A DNA stretch of 64,000 nt, taken from positions 62,001 to 126,000 of the forward strand of contig JAMQGV010000021.1 of assembly GCA_025994075.1 (NCBI GenBank). Reading direction: 5' to 3'. Source of the DNA: Vicinamibacteria bacterium. Its GTDB lineage: Bacteria > Acidobacteriota > Vicinamibacteria > Fen-336. The notes under the pieces are model-generated. The model saw only the letters and a program-made list of their open reading frames with translations, was not told where the DNA came from and did no database searches. Numbering within the stretch: the first letter of the stretch is position 1; each line of letters starts with the position of its first letter. Positions 33,720 through 42,524 of this stretch are shown here, piece after piece. The position numbers and the translations under genes are program-made.

Positions 33720-34891
33720 TGCGCGTCGCCCTGCTCGCCGACCGCTTCCCGCCGGACCCGGGCGGGCTCGCCGTCGCGGCCGCCCGCATCGCCCGCCAGC
33801 TCGCCGAGGTCGGAGCGGCCGTCGAGGCCTTCGCCCTGGCGGACGACCTGCCCCCGGGCGCGCAGCGGCTCGAAGAGATGGGCGAGATGGTGCCCGTGTG
33901 GCGCCTCGGCCCGGCGCGCGACGCGGAGGAGACGCAGGCACTGTTGTTCGAGCGCCTCTGCGCGAGGCACAACGAAGCGCCGTTCGACGCGCTGCACGGC
34001 CTCTACCTCGTGCGCTCCGGCTTCCTCGCCGCCTATGCGGGCCGCTACCTCGGCGTGCCCTCCGTCGTCAGCGCCCGCGGCAACGACCTCGACCGCGCCG
34101 TGCACGATCCGTCGCGCGCCGCCCACGTGCTGCGCGCGCTCGACCTCGCCGACGCCGTGACCGCGGTCAGCGGCGACCTCGCGCGCAAGGCGCGGGCGCT
34201 GTCGCCACAGGCCCGGGTCGAGGTGATCCCCAACGGCGTCGACACCTGGGTGTTCCACCCCGTGGCGCCCGACGAGGCGCTGCGCGCGACGCTCGAGCTC
34301 GCGGGTCGCGCCGTGATCGGCTTTTCGGGCGAGCTGCGCCACAAGAAGGGGCTGACGACGCTGCTGCCGGCGCTCGCGAAGCTCGCCGAGTCGCGGCCGG
34401 TGACGCTGCTGGCCGCGGGCGGCGTGCGCGCCGACGCGGCCGGCTACGTCGAGCTGTTCCAGCGCCGCCACCCCGAGGTCCGCCTCGCGCTTCTGCCTCA
34501 CCGCGAGGGCCCGGCGCTGCCGCCCGTCTACGCACTGATGGACGTGTTCGTCCACCCGTCGCTGCGCGACGGCATGCCCAACGCGCTGCTGGAGGCGATG
34601 GCCTGCGGCCGGCCCGTCGTCGGCGCCGAGGCCGGCGGCATCCCGGACGCGATGGGCGAAGGCTGCGGCGTGCGGGTGCCGCCGGGCGACGTCGACGCGC
34701 TGGCGGCCGCGATCGCGGCGCTGCTCGACGACCCGGCACGGGCGGCCGCGCTCGGAGAAGCGGCGCGCGCGCGGGTCGCGCGCGAGTTCACTCCGGAGCG
34801 GGAGGCGCGTCGCTACCTGTCGCTGTTCCGGGAGCTGCGGGAAGCCCCGCGTAGAGAGAGCGCAGCCGCTCCTGCGCTCGCGACCAGGTGA
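33719..34891 (+). CDS. Glycosyltransferase family 4 (GT-B)
   Basis: A 390-residue GT-B glycosyltransferase. The N-terminal Rossmann domain begins RVALLADRFPPDPGGLAVAAARIA; the nucleotide-sugar domain has VIPNGVD (about 171), SGELRHKKGL and the family-4 E-x7-E region (PSLRDGMPNALLEAMACGRPVVG). It probably adds a sugar to a lipid-linked or capsular acceptor at the inner membrane. It starts by an ATGA overlap with the upstream small gene. Its last 104 bases overlap the 3' end of the convergent glycosyltransferase gene. Confidence 0.9.
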   Translation: MRVALLADRFPPDPGGLAVAAARIARQLAEVGAAVEAFALADDLPPGAQRLEEMGEMVPVWRLGPARDAEETQALLFERLCARHNEAPFDALHGLYLVRSGFLAAYAGRYLGVPSVVSARGNDLDRAVHDPSRAAHVLRALDLADAVTAVSGDLARKARALSPQARVEVIPNGVDTWVFHPVAPDEALRATLELAGRAVIGFSGELRHKKGLTTLLPALAKLAESRPVTLLAAGGVRADAAGYVELFQRRHPEVRLALLPHREGPALPPVYALMDVFVHPSLRDGMPNALLEAMACGRPVVGAEAGGIPDAMGEGCGVRVPPGDVDALAAAIAALLDDPARAAALGEAARARVAREFTPEREARRYLSLFRELREAPRRESAAAPALATR

Positions 34892-35990
34892 AGGCGTGAC
34901 GGGCGCGATCGGCGGCGCGGCGGGCGAGGCGGGCGGCGAGGTCCCCGTCCTCCGCCACCCGGCACAGCGCGGCCGCCAGCGCGTCGGGCGCGCCGGGCGG
35001 CACGAACAGCGCCTCGCCGTCGCGCACCAGCTCGCGCACGACCGGCAGTCCCGAAGCGACGACGGGCCGGCCGCAACTCATGTACTCGAGCACCTTCAGC
35101 GGGCAGCAGCCCTGCACCACGTTGCGCTCGTCGAGCGAGAGCGGCGCGACGCAGACGTCGGCCTGCGCGATCAGCGCGGGCACCGCCTCGTGCGGCACCG
35201 CGGGTTCGAGCGCGACGTGAGCCTCGAGCCCGAGGTGGCGCACGCGGCGCAGCAGCTCCTTGCGCTGGCGCTGGCGACCGCGGCCGACGATGCGGAGTCG
35301 CAGCGGCACCCGGGAGCGCACGGAGGGCATCGCGTCGAGCAGGGTGCCGAGGCCCTGCCAGTCGGCGAGGGTGCCGACGTAGAGCGCGACCGGCTCGCGG
35401 CCGGCGTCCCGCGGCGGCAGCGGCGTGGCGGCGAACAGGCCGGTGTCGACGCCGTTGGGGATCAGGTGCACGCGGCCGGGGCGCGCGCCGCGCGCCTCGA
35501 GGAACGCCCGCGAGACCGCCGACACGCAGACGACCGCGTCGGAACGCTCGAGCAGCCAGCGCTCGAAGCGCGCGAGCTTGGCGGCGGTCGCGGTGCCGCG
35601 CACGGCCGGGTAGTGGAACGGCATCTCGACGCTGGCGAGGGAGTTGGCCTCGAACACGCTGCGCGCGTCGCCGCGCAGGACCAGCGGCACGCCGGGCCAC
35701 AGCGAGCGGAAGTGGTAGACGTCGAACGGGCCGCGCTCGCGGGCCAGCGCGTCGACCGCTTCGCCGAAGGCCAGCGCGCGCAGCAGGAAGTTGCCGCTGC
35801 CGCCGCGGCCGAGCCGGTGATGCTCTGCGCCCGCGGTGACGTCGCGCGGCGGCTGCCCGGGCGCGATCGGCGTCGCCAGCACGACCTCGTGGCCCGCCGC
35901 GACCAGGCCCGCGACGAACGCCAGCACGTGGGTCGACGCGCCTTTCGGGCTCGGCACCACGTCGAACGCCGCGTACAGGACTCGCGCCAC
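34788..35990 (-). CDS. Glycosyltransferase family 4 (GT-B)
   Basis: A 400-residue GT-B enzyme: FDVVPSPKGASTHVLAFVAGL (donor-side glycine-rich start), LIPNGVDTGLF, LYVGTLADWQGLGTLLDA, and the E-x7-E region KVLEYMSCGRPVVASGLPVV. It is on the opposite strand to its GT4 neighbour, with 104 bases of convergent 3' overlap, so each tail is antisense to the other. A sugar-transfer role in cell-surface glycan assembly is likely; donor and acceptor are unknown. It diverges from the gene pair starting at 36026. Confidence 0.9.
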   Translation of the reverse strand: MARVLYAAFDVVPSPKGASTHVLAFVAGLVAAGHEVVLATPIAPGQPPRDVTAGAEHHRLGRGGSGNFLLRALAFGEAVDALARERGPFDVYHFRSLWPGVPLVLRGDARSVFEANSLASVEMPFHYPAVRGTATAAKLARFERWLLERSDAVVCVSAVSRAFLEARGARPGRVHLIPNGVDTGLFAATPLPPRDAGREPVALYVGTLADWQGLGTLLDAMPSVRSRVPLRLRIVGRGRQRQRKELLRRVRHLGLEAHVALEPAVPHEAVPALIAQADVCVAPLSLDERNVVQGCCPLKVLEYMSCGRPVVASGLPVVRELVRDGEALFVPPGAPDALAAALCRVAEDGDLAARLARRAADRARHAFTWSRAQERLRSLYAGLPAAPGTATGSDAPPAPE

Positions 35991-36025
35991 GCGCCGGCAG
36001 TCTACCGGTCGCCGGGTGGGCGGCG

Positions 36026-37009
36026 ATGAGCGGACCGAACCTGGCGCTGGACCACCTGCCGGAAGAGGCGGCCCTGTTGCTCGCCGAGCAGGCGGCGCCT
36101 CCCCCGCCGCCCCCGCAGCCGCCCGCGCGCGGCCCGCGCTGGCGGGTCGTGGGGGGACTGCTCGGCGCGGCGCTGGTCTTCTACGGCATCGACCTCGCGT
36201 TCTCCTTCTACCCCGCGGTGTTCTCCGCGACGATCCCGGCGCTGTGGCTGGGCGCGCTGCTCGCCGTCGGCGCCGGCCGCAAGCCGGGCGCGACAGGCGG
36301 CGGCTGCGCCACCGCCGCGCTGGCCGGCCTGGGGTTCTTCTTCCTGGGCGGACTGGAGTTGGCGCTGGGACTCGGGCCCGCGAGCGTCGGCCTCTGGCGC
36401 GTCGGCCTGGTGACCGCGCTGATCGCCGGCCTCGGACTCTGGCGCGACGGCGCCGAGAAGCCGGCGCCGCCGCCGGACCTGAGCCCGCGCATCACGCCCT
36501 GGATCGAGGTGTTGCGGGCGGTGGCCGCGGACGTCGCGCCGGGGCGCCGGGTGACGGGCGGTCTCGACCTGCGCGGCGCCCAGGTGCCCGAGAAGCTGAC
36601 CCGCTCGGCCAAGGCCGCGTCCGGCGCCGAGATCTCGATCTACCGCGACGAGTGGCTGCGGCTGCGGCTGCCGCTGCGCGACGGCTCGCAGTTGCGGATC
36701 GCGGCGGTCGACCGCGTCAAGGCGCGCGGCGAGTACTGGAAGCAGGGCTCGCGCCGCCGCAAGCTGAAGCCCGGGCGCAGCGAGCGGCTCGGCACGCTGG
36801 AGGTGCAGCTCGTCGTGCCGCCCTCGCTCTACAGGCCGCGCGCGGAGCCGCCGGCCGCGGCGGCCGTCGGCGCGCTGGCCGCGGGGCCGGCGGTCGTCGA
36901 GCAGAACCGGGCCACGATCGCCGCCCGGCTCGACGCCGAGGCGCCCGCCGCCGCCGACGTCGTGGCGCTGGCCGCGCGCTGCTTCGCGGCGTTCGAGAGG
37001 GCGTCGTGA
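36026..37009 (+). CDS. Membrane protein with Pro-rich N-terminus (unknown)
   Basis: A 327-residue protein: a 40-residue Pro/Ala-rich cytoplasmic start, four hydrophobic segments (about 42-130), then a soluble C-terminal domain (about 145-327) with strands such as EISIYRDEWLRLRLPLRDGSQLRIAAVDRV. Its stop codon overlaps the GTG of the FG-GAP repeat gene (GTGA), so the pair is coupled. It is presumably a membrane anchor or partner for the repeat protein. I do not recognise the family. Confidence 0.75.
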   Translation: MSGPNLALDHLPEEAALLLAEQAAPPPPPPQPPARGPRWRVVGGLLGAALVFYGIDLAFSFYPAVFSATIPALWLGALLAVGAGRKPGATGGGCATAALAGLGFFFLGGLELALGLGPASVGLWRVGLVTALIAGLGLWRDGAEKPAPPPDLSPRITPWIEVLRAVAADVAPGRRVTGGLDLRGAQVPEKLTRSAKAASGAEISIYRDEWLRLRLPLRDGSQLRIAAVDRVKARGEYWKQGSRRRKLKPGRSERLGTLEVQLVVPPSLYRPRAEPPAAAAVGALAAGPAVVEQNRATIAARLDAEAPAAADVVALAARCFAAFERAS

Positions 37010-38538
37010 AGGTCACGTGGCGGCGGCTGGCGCTCACCGCCGTCGTCCTCGCGGCGGCGCTGCTGATCTCCGGCGGCTTCGTCGCCGAGCGCTCCGGGGC
37101 GGGGCCGGAACGATCGCGCTTCGAGCGGATCTACGCCCGCGACGTGCCCGACGTGCTGACCATCGAGAAGCCCGCGGGCCTGCGCCCGGGCGAGCGGCCC
37201 GCGGACGACGCTCGCATCCCGCTGGCCGTGGTCGTCACGAAGTCGCGGGTGTGGGTGCTCGACGACGAGGGCGAGGGCCTGCGCAAGCTCGACGTCGCGG
37301 CGACGGCGGGCGCCGCCGGGGATGTCGACGGCGACGGCCGCGACGAGATCCTGGTCGCCGCGACGCTGCCTGCCCGCGTGATCGCCCTCGACACGGCGCT
37401 GCGTCCGCTGTGGCAGGCGCCGCTCGACGCGCCTGCGCGGCGGATGCTGCCGGCCGACTTCGAGGGCGACGGTCGCCGCGAGGTGGTCGTGGCCGACGCG
37501 GCGGGCCGGCTGACCGCGATCTCGGCGGGCGGCCAGCGGCTGTGGCAGACCGACCCGGCGCCCGGCGGTGCGGCCGAGCAGGAGGCGCGCGGGCTGGACG
37601 ACGTGCGGCCGGGCCAGGGGCGCAAGGAGCGCCTGCCCGCGGTCGGACATCGCGGCGGCACGTTCGCCGTGCTCCGCGGCGACGGCACCGTGGCCGCCGG
37701 GGGCAGCGTCTCCGAACTGCGCCGCCTGCGCACCGCGGACCTCGACGGCGACGGCGCCTCCGAGCTGCTGATCGGCGACGACGGCGGCAGCCTGCGCGTG
37801 ATGACGGCCGACGGCGCCGCGTCCTGGTCGTGGGGGCTCGGCGAGGCGGTCGGCGAGATCCGCGCCTTCGAGCACGACGGCGACCCGGCCGCGGCGGAGG
37901 TGGTGATCGGCGGCAAGGGCGGCGCGCTGAAGGCGATCCGCCCGCAGCGCGGCATCGCGCTGCCCGAGACGCTGTGGGACGCGACGCTCGACCGCAAGAT
38001 CACCGCGCTGGCGGCGATCGACGTGGACGGCGACGGGCGCGACGAGCTGTTCGCGGGCACCGAGGCCGGCCTGCTGGTCGCCTTCCGTGCCGACGGAGTC
38101 GAGCTCGGTCGCTCCGAGCTGGGCGGCGGCGAGTTGCAGTCGATCCGCGGCGTGGCCGCCAGCGACGGCCGCATGCTGGTGCTGGCCGCGGCCGGGCGCA
38201 CGCTCGCGGCCCACGCCCTCCATCGCCGGCCCGCACCCGGCTGGTACCGGGCGGGGCTGGCCTTCGGGCTGGCGGCGTTCGTGCTGCTGCTCGCGCTCGT
38301 CGCCGTGGCCCGCTTCCCGGTCGCCGCGGCGCCGGCTCCGGCGCCGACGCCGGGCCCGGAGGAGCTGGCGGCGCGGGCGCGCGCCGAACGCGAGGCGCGG
38401 ATCGCGCGGCTGGCGGCGCACGTCGCCCCCGAACGCGTCCGCGAACGCCGGGCCCAGATCGAGGCGGCGCCGGTGCGGCGTCCCGCTCCCACGGCCCCCC
38501 CGGCACCACCGCCGCCCCCGCCGCGTCGCAACTCCTGA
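37006..38538 (+). CDS. Membrane-anchored FG-GAP/VCBS-like beta-propeller protein
   Basis: A 510-residue protein. An N-terminal membrane helix (about 8-25) is followed by propeller repeats marked by calcium-type loops [10 protein letters not shown] (about 107), [20 protein letters not shown] and [10 protein letters not shown], and a second membrane helix near the C-terminus (about 412-435). The last 75 residues are charged and Pro-rich and would be cytoplasmic. The GTG start overlaps the previous stop. It probably binds a ligand or protein at the outer face of the inner membrane; no enzymatic motif is seen. Confidence 0.82.
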   Translation: MKVTWRRLALTAVVLAAALLISGGFVAERSGAGPERSRFERIYARDVPDVLTIEKPAGLRPGERPADDARIPLAVVVTKSRVWVLDDEGEGLRKLDVAATAGAAGDVDGDGRDEILVAATLPARVIALDTALRPLWQAPLDAPARRMLPADFEGDGRREVVVADAAGRLTAISAGGQRLWQTDPAPGGAAEQEARGLDDVRPGQGRKERLPAVGHRGGTFAVLRGDGTVAAGGSVSELRRLRTADLDGDGASELLIGDDGGSLRVMTADGAASWSWGLGEAVGEIRAFEHDGDPAAAEVVIGGKGGALKAIRPQRGIALPETLWDATLDRKITALAAIDVDGDGRDELFAGTEAGLLVAFRADGVELGRSELGGGELQSIRGVAASDGRMLVLAAAGRTLAAHALHRRPAPGWYRAGLAFGLAAFVLLLALVAVARFPVAAAPAPAPTPGPEELAARARAEREARIARLAAHVAPERVRERRAQIEAAPVRRPAPTAPPAPPPPPPRRNS

Positions 38539-38600
38539 CATCCCGGCGGGAATGGCGCGCCACGCGCTCCCGTTCTACCCTCGTGTCAGGAGGTCCGGCT

Positions 38601-39212
38601 GTGCGTCTGACCGGGTGGCGAGTGGCGATCGGTGTCGGGCTGGCGTTGGCGGGGGCAGCGGCCGCGCAGGCGCCGCCTTCACGGGCCACGGCGACCTTCG
38701 CGGGCGGCTGCTTCTGGTGCATGGAAGGGCCGTTCGAGAAGCTGCCCGGGGTGCTGTCCGTGACCTCGGGCTACGCGGGCGGCAGCGTGAAGCAGCCGAC
38801 CTACGAGCAGGTGTCGGCGGGCCGCACCGGGCACGCCGAGGTCGTGCAGGTGATCTACGACCCGGCCCGCGTCGACTACGAACGGCTGCTGCACGTGTTC
38901 TGGCGCAACGTCGACCCGCTGACGCCGAACGCGCAGTTCTGCGACCGCGGCAGCCAGTACCGCTCCGCGATCTTCTTCCACGACGACGCGCAGCGGCAGG
39001 CCGCGGAAAAGAGCAAGGCGGAGCTGGCACCGCGCTTCCCGAAGCCGATCGCCACCGAGGTGGTGAAGCTCGACACGTTCTGGCCCGCGGAGGAGTACCA
39101 CCAGGACTTCTACCGGAAGAACCCGGTGCGCTATCAGTCCTACCGGATGGGCTGCGGTCGCGACGCGCGGCTGAAGGAGCTGTGGGGCGCCGAGGCCGGA
39201 GGCGCGAAATGA
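38601..39212 (+). CDS. msrA: Peptide methionine-(S)-sulfoxide reductase, exported
   Basis: A 203-residue MsrA reducing S-sulfoxides of methionine in proteins. The catalytic motif GGCFWC (Cys37, Cys40) is followed by [19 protein letters not shown] and the C-terminal [11 protein letters not shown]...YRMGC. A signal peptide (about 1-24) places it in the periplasm. The start is GTG at 38601, with AGGAGG at 38588-38593. The stop overlaps the msrB start (ATGA), so msrA and msrB form an operon for repairing oxidised envelope proteins. Confidence 0.94.
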   Translation: MRLTGWRVAIGVGLALAGAAAAQAPPSRATATFAGGCFWCMEGPFEKLPGVLSVTSGYAGGSVKQPTYEQVSAGRTGHAEVVQVIYDPARVDYERLLHVFWRNVDPLTPNAQFCDRGSQYRSAIFFHDDAQRQAAEKSKAELAPRFPKPIATEVVKLDTFWPAEEYHQDFYRKNPVRYQSYRMGCGRDARLKELWGAEAGGAK

Positions 39213-39796
39213 GCGCGCGGGCGCTGTCGTGGGGGCTGACCGCGGCGCTCGCGATCGGCGGCTGGCTGGCGCTGGCGCAGTCGCGGCCCGAGACCCGTCC
39301 CGTCCCCGTGAAGGACGGCCAGGCGAAAGGATGGCCCGTGAAGTTCGAGAAGCCGAGCGACGAGGAGCTGAAGAAGCGGCTGACCCCGCTGCAGTACCAG
39401 GTCACGCAAGCCGAGGGCACCGAGCCGCCGTTCCGCAACGAGTACAACGGCAACAAGGCGGAGGGCATCTACGTCGACGTGGTGTCCGGCGAGCCGCTGT
39501 TCTCGTCGAAGGACAAGTACGACTCGGGCAGCGGCTGGCCCAGCTTCACCCGCCCGCTGGAGAAGGACCACGTCACCGAGCGCACCGACTACAAGCTGAT
39601 CTACCCGCGGACCGAGGTGCGCTCGAAACACGCCGACTCGCACCTCGGTCACGTGTTCCCCGACGGCCCGGGCCCCACCGGGCTGCGTTACTGCATCAAC
39701 TCGGCGGCGATGCGCTTCATCCCGGTCGAGAAGCTCGAGGAGGAGGGCTACGGCCAGTACCTGAAGCTCTTCGGGCGCGAGCCGCAGGCGAAGTAG
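39209..39796 (+). CDS. msrB: Peptide methionine-(R)-sulfoxide reductase, exported
   Basis: A 195-residue MsrB, acting on the R-sulfoxide. The signal peptide is about 1-24. The core has [39 protein letters not shown] and [10 protein letters not shown], and the catalytic cysteine in RYCINS is residue 162. The zinc-binding CxxC pairs of many MsrB proteins are absent, as in the zinc-free branch. It is coupled to msrA by a four-base overlap. A terminator hairpin follows. Confidence 0.94.
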   Translation: MSARALSWGLTAALAIGGWLALAQSRPETRPVPVKDGQAKGWPVKFEKPSDEELKKRLTPLQYQVTQAEGTEPPFRNEYNGNKAEGIYVDVVSGEPLFSSKDKYDSGSGWPSFTRPLEKDHVTERTDYKLIYPRTEVRSKHADSHLGHVFPDGPGPTGLRYCINSAAMRFIPVEKLEEEGYGQYLKLFGREPQAK

Positions 39797-39801
39797 AAAC
39801 A

Positions 39802-39838
39802 CGAACGCCCGGGAGCCACGCGGCTGCCCGGGCGTTCG
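39802..39838. terminator. Hairpin terminator between msrB and the cold-shock gene
   Basis: A 12-bp perfect stem, CGAACGCCCGGG (39802-39813) with CCCGGGCGTTCG (39827-39838), between convergent stop codons at 39796 and 39880. It may end transcription from both sides. Confidence 0.72.
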
Positions 39839-39879
39839 TCGCCGTGCCGGGGAGTACCGCTCCCCGACCGCAGCTCAAC

Positions 39880-40080
39880 TCAAATCCGGGTCACGTTCTC
39901 CGCGCGGGGCCCCTTCGGGCTGTCGACCACGTCGAAGCGGACGCGCTCGCCCTCGTTGAGCGTCTTGAAGCCGTCACCCTTGATCGCGGTGTGGTGGACG
40001 AACACGTCCTTGCCGCCCTCGCGGGAGAGGAAACCGAACCCCTTCGACTCGTTGAACCACTTCACGGTGCCTTCGAACAT
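39880..40080 (-). CDS. Cold-shock-domain protein (CspA family)
   Basis: A 66-residue cold-shock protein: [12 protein letters not shown] (RNP1 region) and DVFVHHTAI (RNP2), ending NVTRI. It binds single-stranded RNA and DNA and can act as an RNA chaperone. A convincing sigma70 promoter lies about 130 bases upstream on the same strand (40210-40238) and a T-tailed hairpin sits in the leader (40145-40167); cold-shock genes often have long structured leaders. It is monocistronic. Confidence 0.93.
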   Translation of the reverse strand: MFEGTVKWFNESKGFGFLSREGGKDVFVHHTAIKGDGFKTLNEGERVRFDVVDSPKGPRAENVTRI

Positions 40081-40144
40081 ACTGCTTGCAGGCCTCCTGG
40101 ACCTGTTGCCTAGCGGTCCACGTCACCTGCCCGCCGAGAACGAG

Positions 40145-40167
40145 AAAAGCCGCCCACCTCGGGCGGC
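40145..40167 (-). terminator. Terminator-like hairpin in the cold-shock gene leader
   Basis: Read on the minus strand, GCCGCCC (40167-40161), a five-base loop and GGGCGGC (40155-40149) are followed directly by TTTT (40148-40145). It lies between the predicted promoter and the csp start codon, so it may attenuate csp transcription. Confidence 0.6.
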
Positions 40168-40209
40168 CTCCTTTCCGAACGGCAAAGCAACGCCAACTAG
40201 TGCACTTCG

Positions 40210-40238
40210 ACTGTACGGCCGGCCGTGGGCGGGGTCAA
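40210..40238 (-). promoter_or_regulatory. Predicted sigma70 promoter for the cold-shock gene
   Basis: On the minus strand TTGACC (-35, 40238-40233) and TACAGT (-10, 40215-40210) are exactly 17 bases apart. Transcription would begin near 40203, giving a leader of about 120 bases. Confidence 0.6.
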
Positions 40239-40340
40239 GGGCGGTGCGGGGCGTCACGGCCTCACCTTCTTTTGCAACCCGCCCCGGGGGCGAGGGCTTA
40301 CATTCGGCGTCATCCCGTGGGGCGACGAGGAGGTCTCGCA

Positions 40341-40712
40341 ATGAGGGAGACCAGGCGTGTCGGCCGCAGGCGCTTCAGCCTGGAGGCCGCGCTGGCCGTT
40401 CTGGGCGGTGCGACCGTCACGATCTCGAGTTCCGGGTGCGGAGGCGGGGGCGGCGGTTCCAGCCCCACGTCGCCCAGCGCGCCGGGCGACAAGGTCGGCT
40501 CGGTGAGCGCCAACCACGGTCATGCGGCCGTCATCACGGCCGCGCAGCTCTCGGCGGGCGCCGCGCTCACGCTGCAGATCCGCGGCAGCTCCGACCACCC
40601 GCACACGGTGGTGCTGAGCGCCGGCGAGGTCGCGCAGGTCGCGGGCGGGTCGCGCGTCTCGAAGAACTCGAGCATCGACGACGGCCACGACCACACCGTC
40701 ACCTTCAACTGA
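40341..40712 (+). CDS. Tat-exported His-rich lipoprotein
   Basis: A 123-residue protein. RRRF (9-12) followed by a hydrophobic run is a twin-arginine signal, and SSSGC with Cys33 followed by a Gly run is a lipobox. The mature part has HGH, DHPHT and HDHT motifs, suggesting metal binding, perhaps copper or a small cofactor; the folding within the Tat pathway fits a cofactor. AGGAGG about seven bases upstream of the ATG supports the start. It is the first gene of a three-gene operon with YceI and a CxxCH barrel protein. Confidence 0.78.
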   Translation: MRETRRVGRRRFSLEAALAVLGGATVTISSSGCGGGGGGSSPTSPSAPGDKVGSVSANHGHAAVITAAQLSAGAALTLQIRGSSDHPHTVVLSAGEVAQVAGGSRVSKNSSIDDGHDHTVTFN

Positions 40713-40726
40713 AGCGGAGGCGCACG

Positions 40727-41314
40727 ATGCGACGCCGGATCGGGGCGGTGGTGCTGCTGGGCTGCTGGGCGTCGCTGGCCGGAGCGCAGGCTCAGGCGTG
40801 GCGGGTCGCCGACGGCGACGTCAAGGTACTGGTGCCGATGAAGCCGGGGGGCAGCTTCGAGACGCGCACCCGCGCGATCTCCGGCGAGATCACGATCGGA
40901 GCGGGTTCGCCGCTGCCGCTGGCCGGCGAGCTCGCGGTGGACCTCGCGACCCTCGACACCGGGATCGCGCTGCGCAACCAGCACCTGCGCGAGAACTACC
41001 TGGAGGTCGCGCGCGGCGACGGTTACGCGCGCGCGGTGCTGGACGACCTCGCGCTGCGCGAGGCCACCGGCGACGGCTTCGAGGGGCGCACGGGCTTCAC
41101 GGGGAACCTGCGCCTGCACGGGGTGCAGCGGCCGATCGCCGGCTCGGCCACGCTGCGCCGGGAGGGCGCTGGCATGCGGGTCGAAGCCAGCTTCCCGCTG
41201 GCCCTCTCCGACTTCGCGATCACGCCTCCCGAGTACCTCGGGGTCGGCGTGGGCAACCGGCTGATCGTGAGCGTCTCGTTCGTGGCGATGCCCGCCACCG
41301 GGGGAAATCGATGA
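40727..41314 (+). CDS. YceI-like periplasmic lipid/isoprenoid-binding protein
   Basis: A 195-residue protein with a signal peptide (about 1-22). The remainder resembles the YceI lipocalin-like barrel that binds polyisoprenoids or quinone-like lipids: GGSFETRTRAISGEITIG, LDTGIALRNQHLRENYLEV (the YceI signature TGNxxRDxHL-type segment) and VQRPIAGSATL. The start codon is ATG at 40727 with GGAGG about eight bases upstream. Its stop overlaps the next ATG (ATGA), coupling it to the CxxCH protein. Confidence 0.82.
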   Translation: MRRRIGAVVLLGCWASLAGAQAQAWRVADGDVKVLVPMKPGGSFETRTRAISGEITIGAGSPLPLAGELAVDLATLDTGIALRNQHLRENYLEVARGDGYARAVLDDLALREATGDGFEGRTGFTGNLRLHGVQRPIAGSATLRREGAGMRVEASFPLALSDFAITPPEYLGVGVGNRLIVSVSFVAMPATGGNR

Positions 41315-42423
41315 AGCGCCTGCTGTCCGCAACGCTCGCCGCCGCGGTGCTCGCGCCGGCCGCCGTGGCCGAGCCGATGTTCCTCTCGCGCCAGTACGCG
41401 CGCTGCACGACCTGCCACTTCTCGCCGGCCGGCGGCGGCCTGCTCACGCCCTACGGCCGCATGCTCTCGCGCCAGGAGCTGTCGACGACGGGAGCCAGCG
41501 AAGACGGTGCGCCCCAGGATCGCGAGCACGAGTTCCTGTTCGGCTTGCTGAAGGACGGCCTCGGCGAGGTCAGCGCGGGGATCTCGCTGCGGCCCTCGCG
41601 CCTGCGCGTGGAGTCGGGCCCGTTCACGTCGTCCCGGAACCTCGTCATGCAGGCCGACCTGATGCTGGCCTGGCGCCGCGGGCCGTGGACGGTCTACGGC
41701 GAGTTCGGCCGCCAGCCGCGCGGCGACGACGAGCGCTGGGACAGCTTCGAACACTGGGCGCAGTACAAGGCCGAGGGCGGCTTCGGCGTGCGCGCGGGGC
41801 GCTTCCTCCCGGCCTACGGCGTGCGCTTCGCGGATCACTCGAGCTTCAACCGCTCGGCGCTGGGCTTCGAGAACCACGAACAGGTGTACGCGGTCGAGCT
41901 GTCGCACAGCTCCGACCGCCGCCTGTTCCAGGTGAGCGTGGGGCCCGGCTTCGCGGAATCGCTGGTCGAGGGGTACGACCAGCACGCCTTCACGGCGACC
42001 GGGCGCGCCCAGTTCGACCTCTCGCCGCGCACGGCGGTGGTGGCCTCCGGCCTCTACCGGGCCGAGGCCGGCAAGTCCCCCCGCAACGGCGCGGTCGGCG
42101 TCGCGCTCGGCTTCGCACCGACGCCGCGGGTCAGCCTGTGGGGCCAGGGCGACCTGCGCTTCCTGGACGGCGCCGGCGGGCAGGCCTGGGTGTTCACGGG
42201 CGAGGCGGCGTTCGAGGTCCACCGCGGCGTCTGGCTCAAGGCCCTGCCGCAGCTCCGGACCGACTTCGGCGACTTCGGCGGCGGCACCCTGCGGCTGGGC
42301 GCCGGGCTCGAGCTGTTCCCGCGCAGCCACGTCAACGTGATCCTCAACTGGTACCACGACTCGCTGCGCGGCCGCGACGGCTCGGCCGACACGCTGCTCG
42401 CCCAGCTCCACCTCTACCTCTGA
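41311..42423 (+). CDS. Outer-membrane-barrel-like protein with a single c-type haem motif
   Basis: A 370-residue protein with a signal peptide (about 1-20). The mature N-terminus has CTTCH (Cys32, Cys35, His36) followed by FSPAGGGLLTPYGR, a covalent haem c site. The remaining ~300 residues are alternating hydrophobic strands ending in an aromatic-containing strand (LLAQLHLYL), as in outer-membrane beta-barrels. A haem site fused to a barrel suggests electron transfer or sensing at the outer membrane. It is translationally coupled to YceI. The electron partner is unknown. Confidence 0.75.
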   Translation: MKRLLSATLAAAVLAPAAVAEPMFLSRQYARCTTCHFSPAGGGLLTPYGRMLSRQELSTTGASEDGAPQDREHEFLFGLLKDGLGEVSAGISLRPSRLRVESGPFTSSRNLVMQADLMLAWRRGPWTVYGEFGRQPRGDDERWDSFEHWAQYKAEGGFGVRAGRFLPAYGVRFADHSSFNRSALGFENHEQVYAVELSHSSDRRLFQVSVGPGFAESLVEGYDQHAFTATGRAQFDLSPRTAVVASGLYRAEAGKSPRNGAVGVALGFAPTPRVSLWGQGDLRFLDGAGGQAWVFTGEAAFEVHRGVWLKALPQLRTDFGDFGGGTLRLGAGLELFPRSHVNVILNWYHDSLRGRDGSADTLLAQLHLYL

Positions 42424-42524
42424 CCCCGCCAGTGAACCGCGGAGGCCGCCGGAACGTACTTCCGCTATACTCCGCAATTGCCCTGCGCGATTGGAGCAGT
42501 CGGGGCGGCAGGTCAGGACACATC

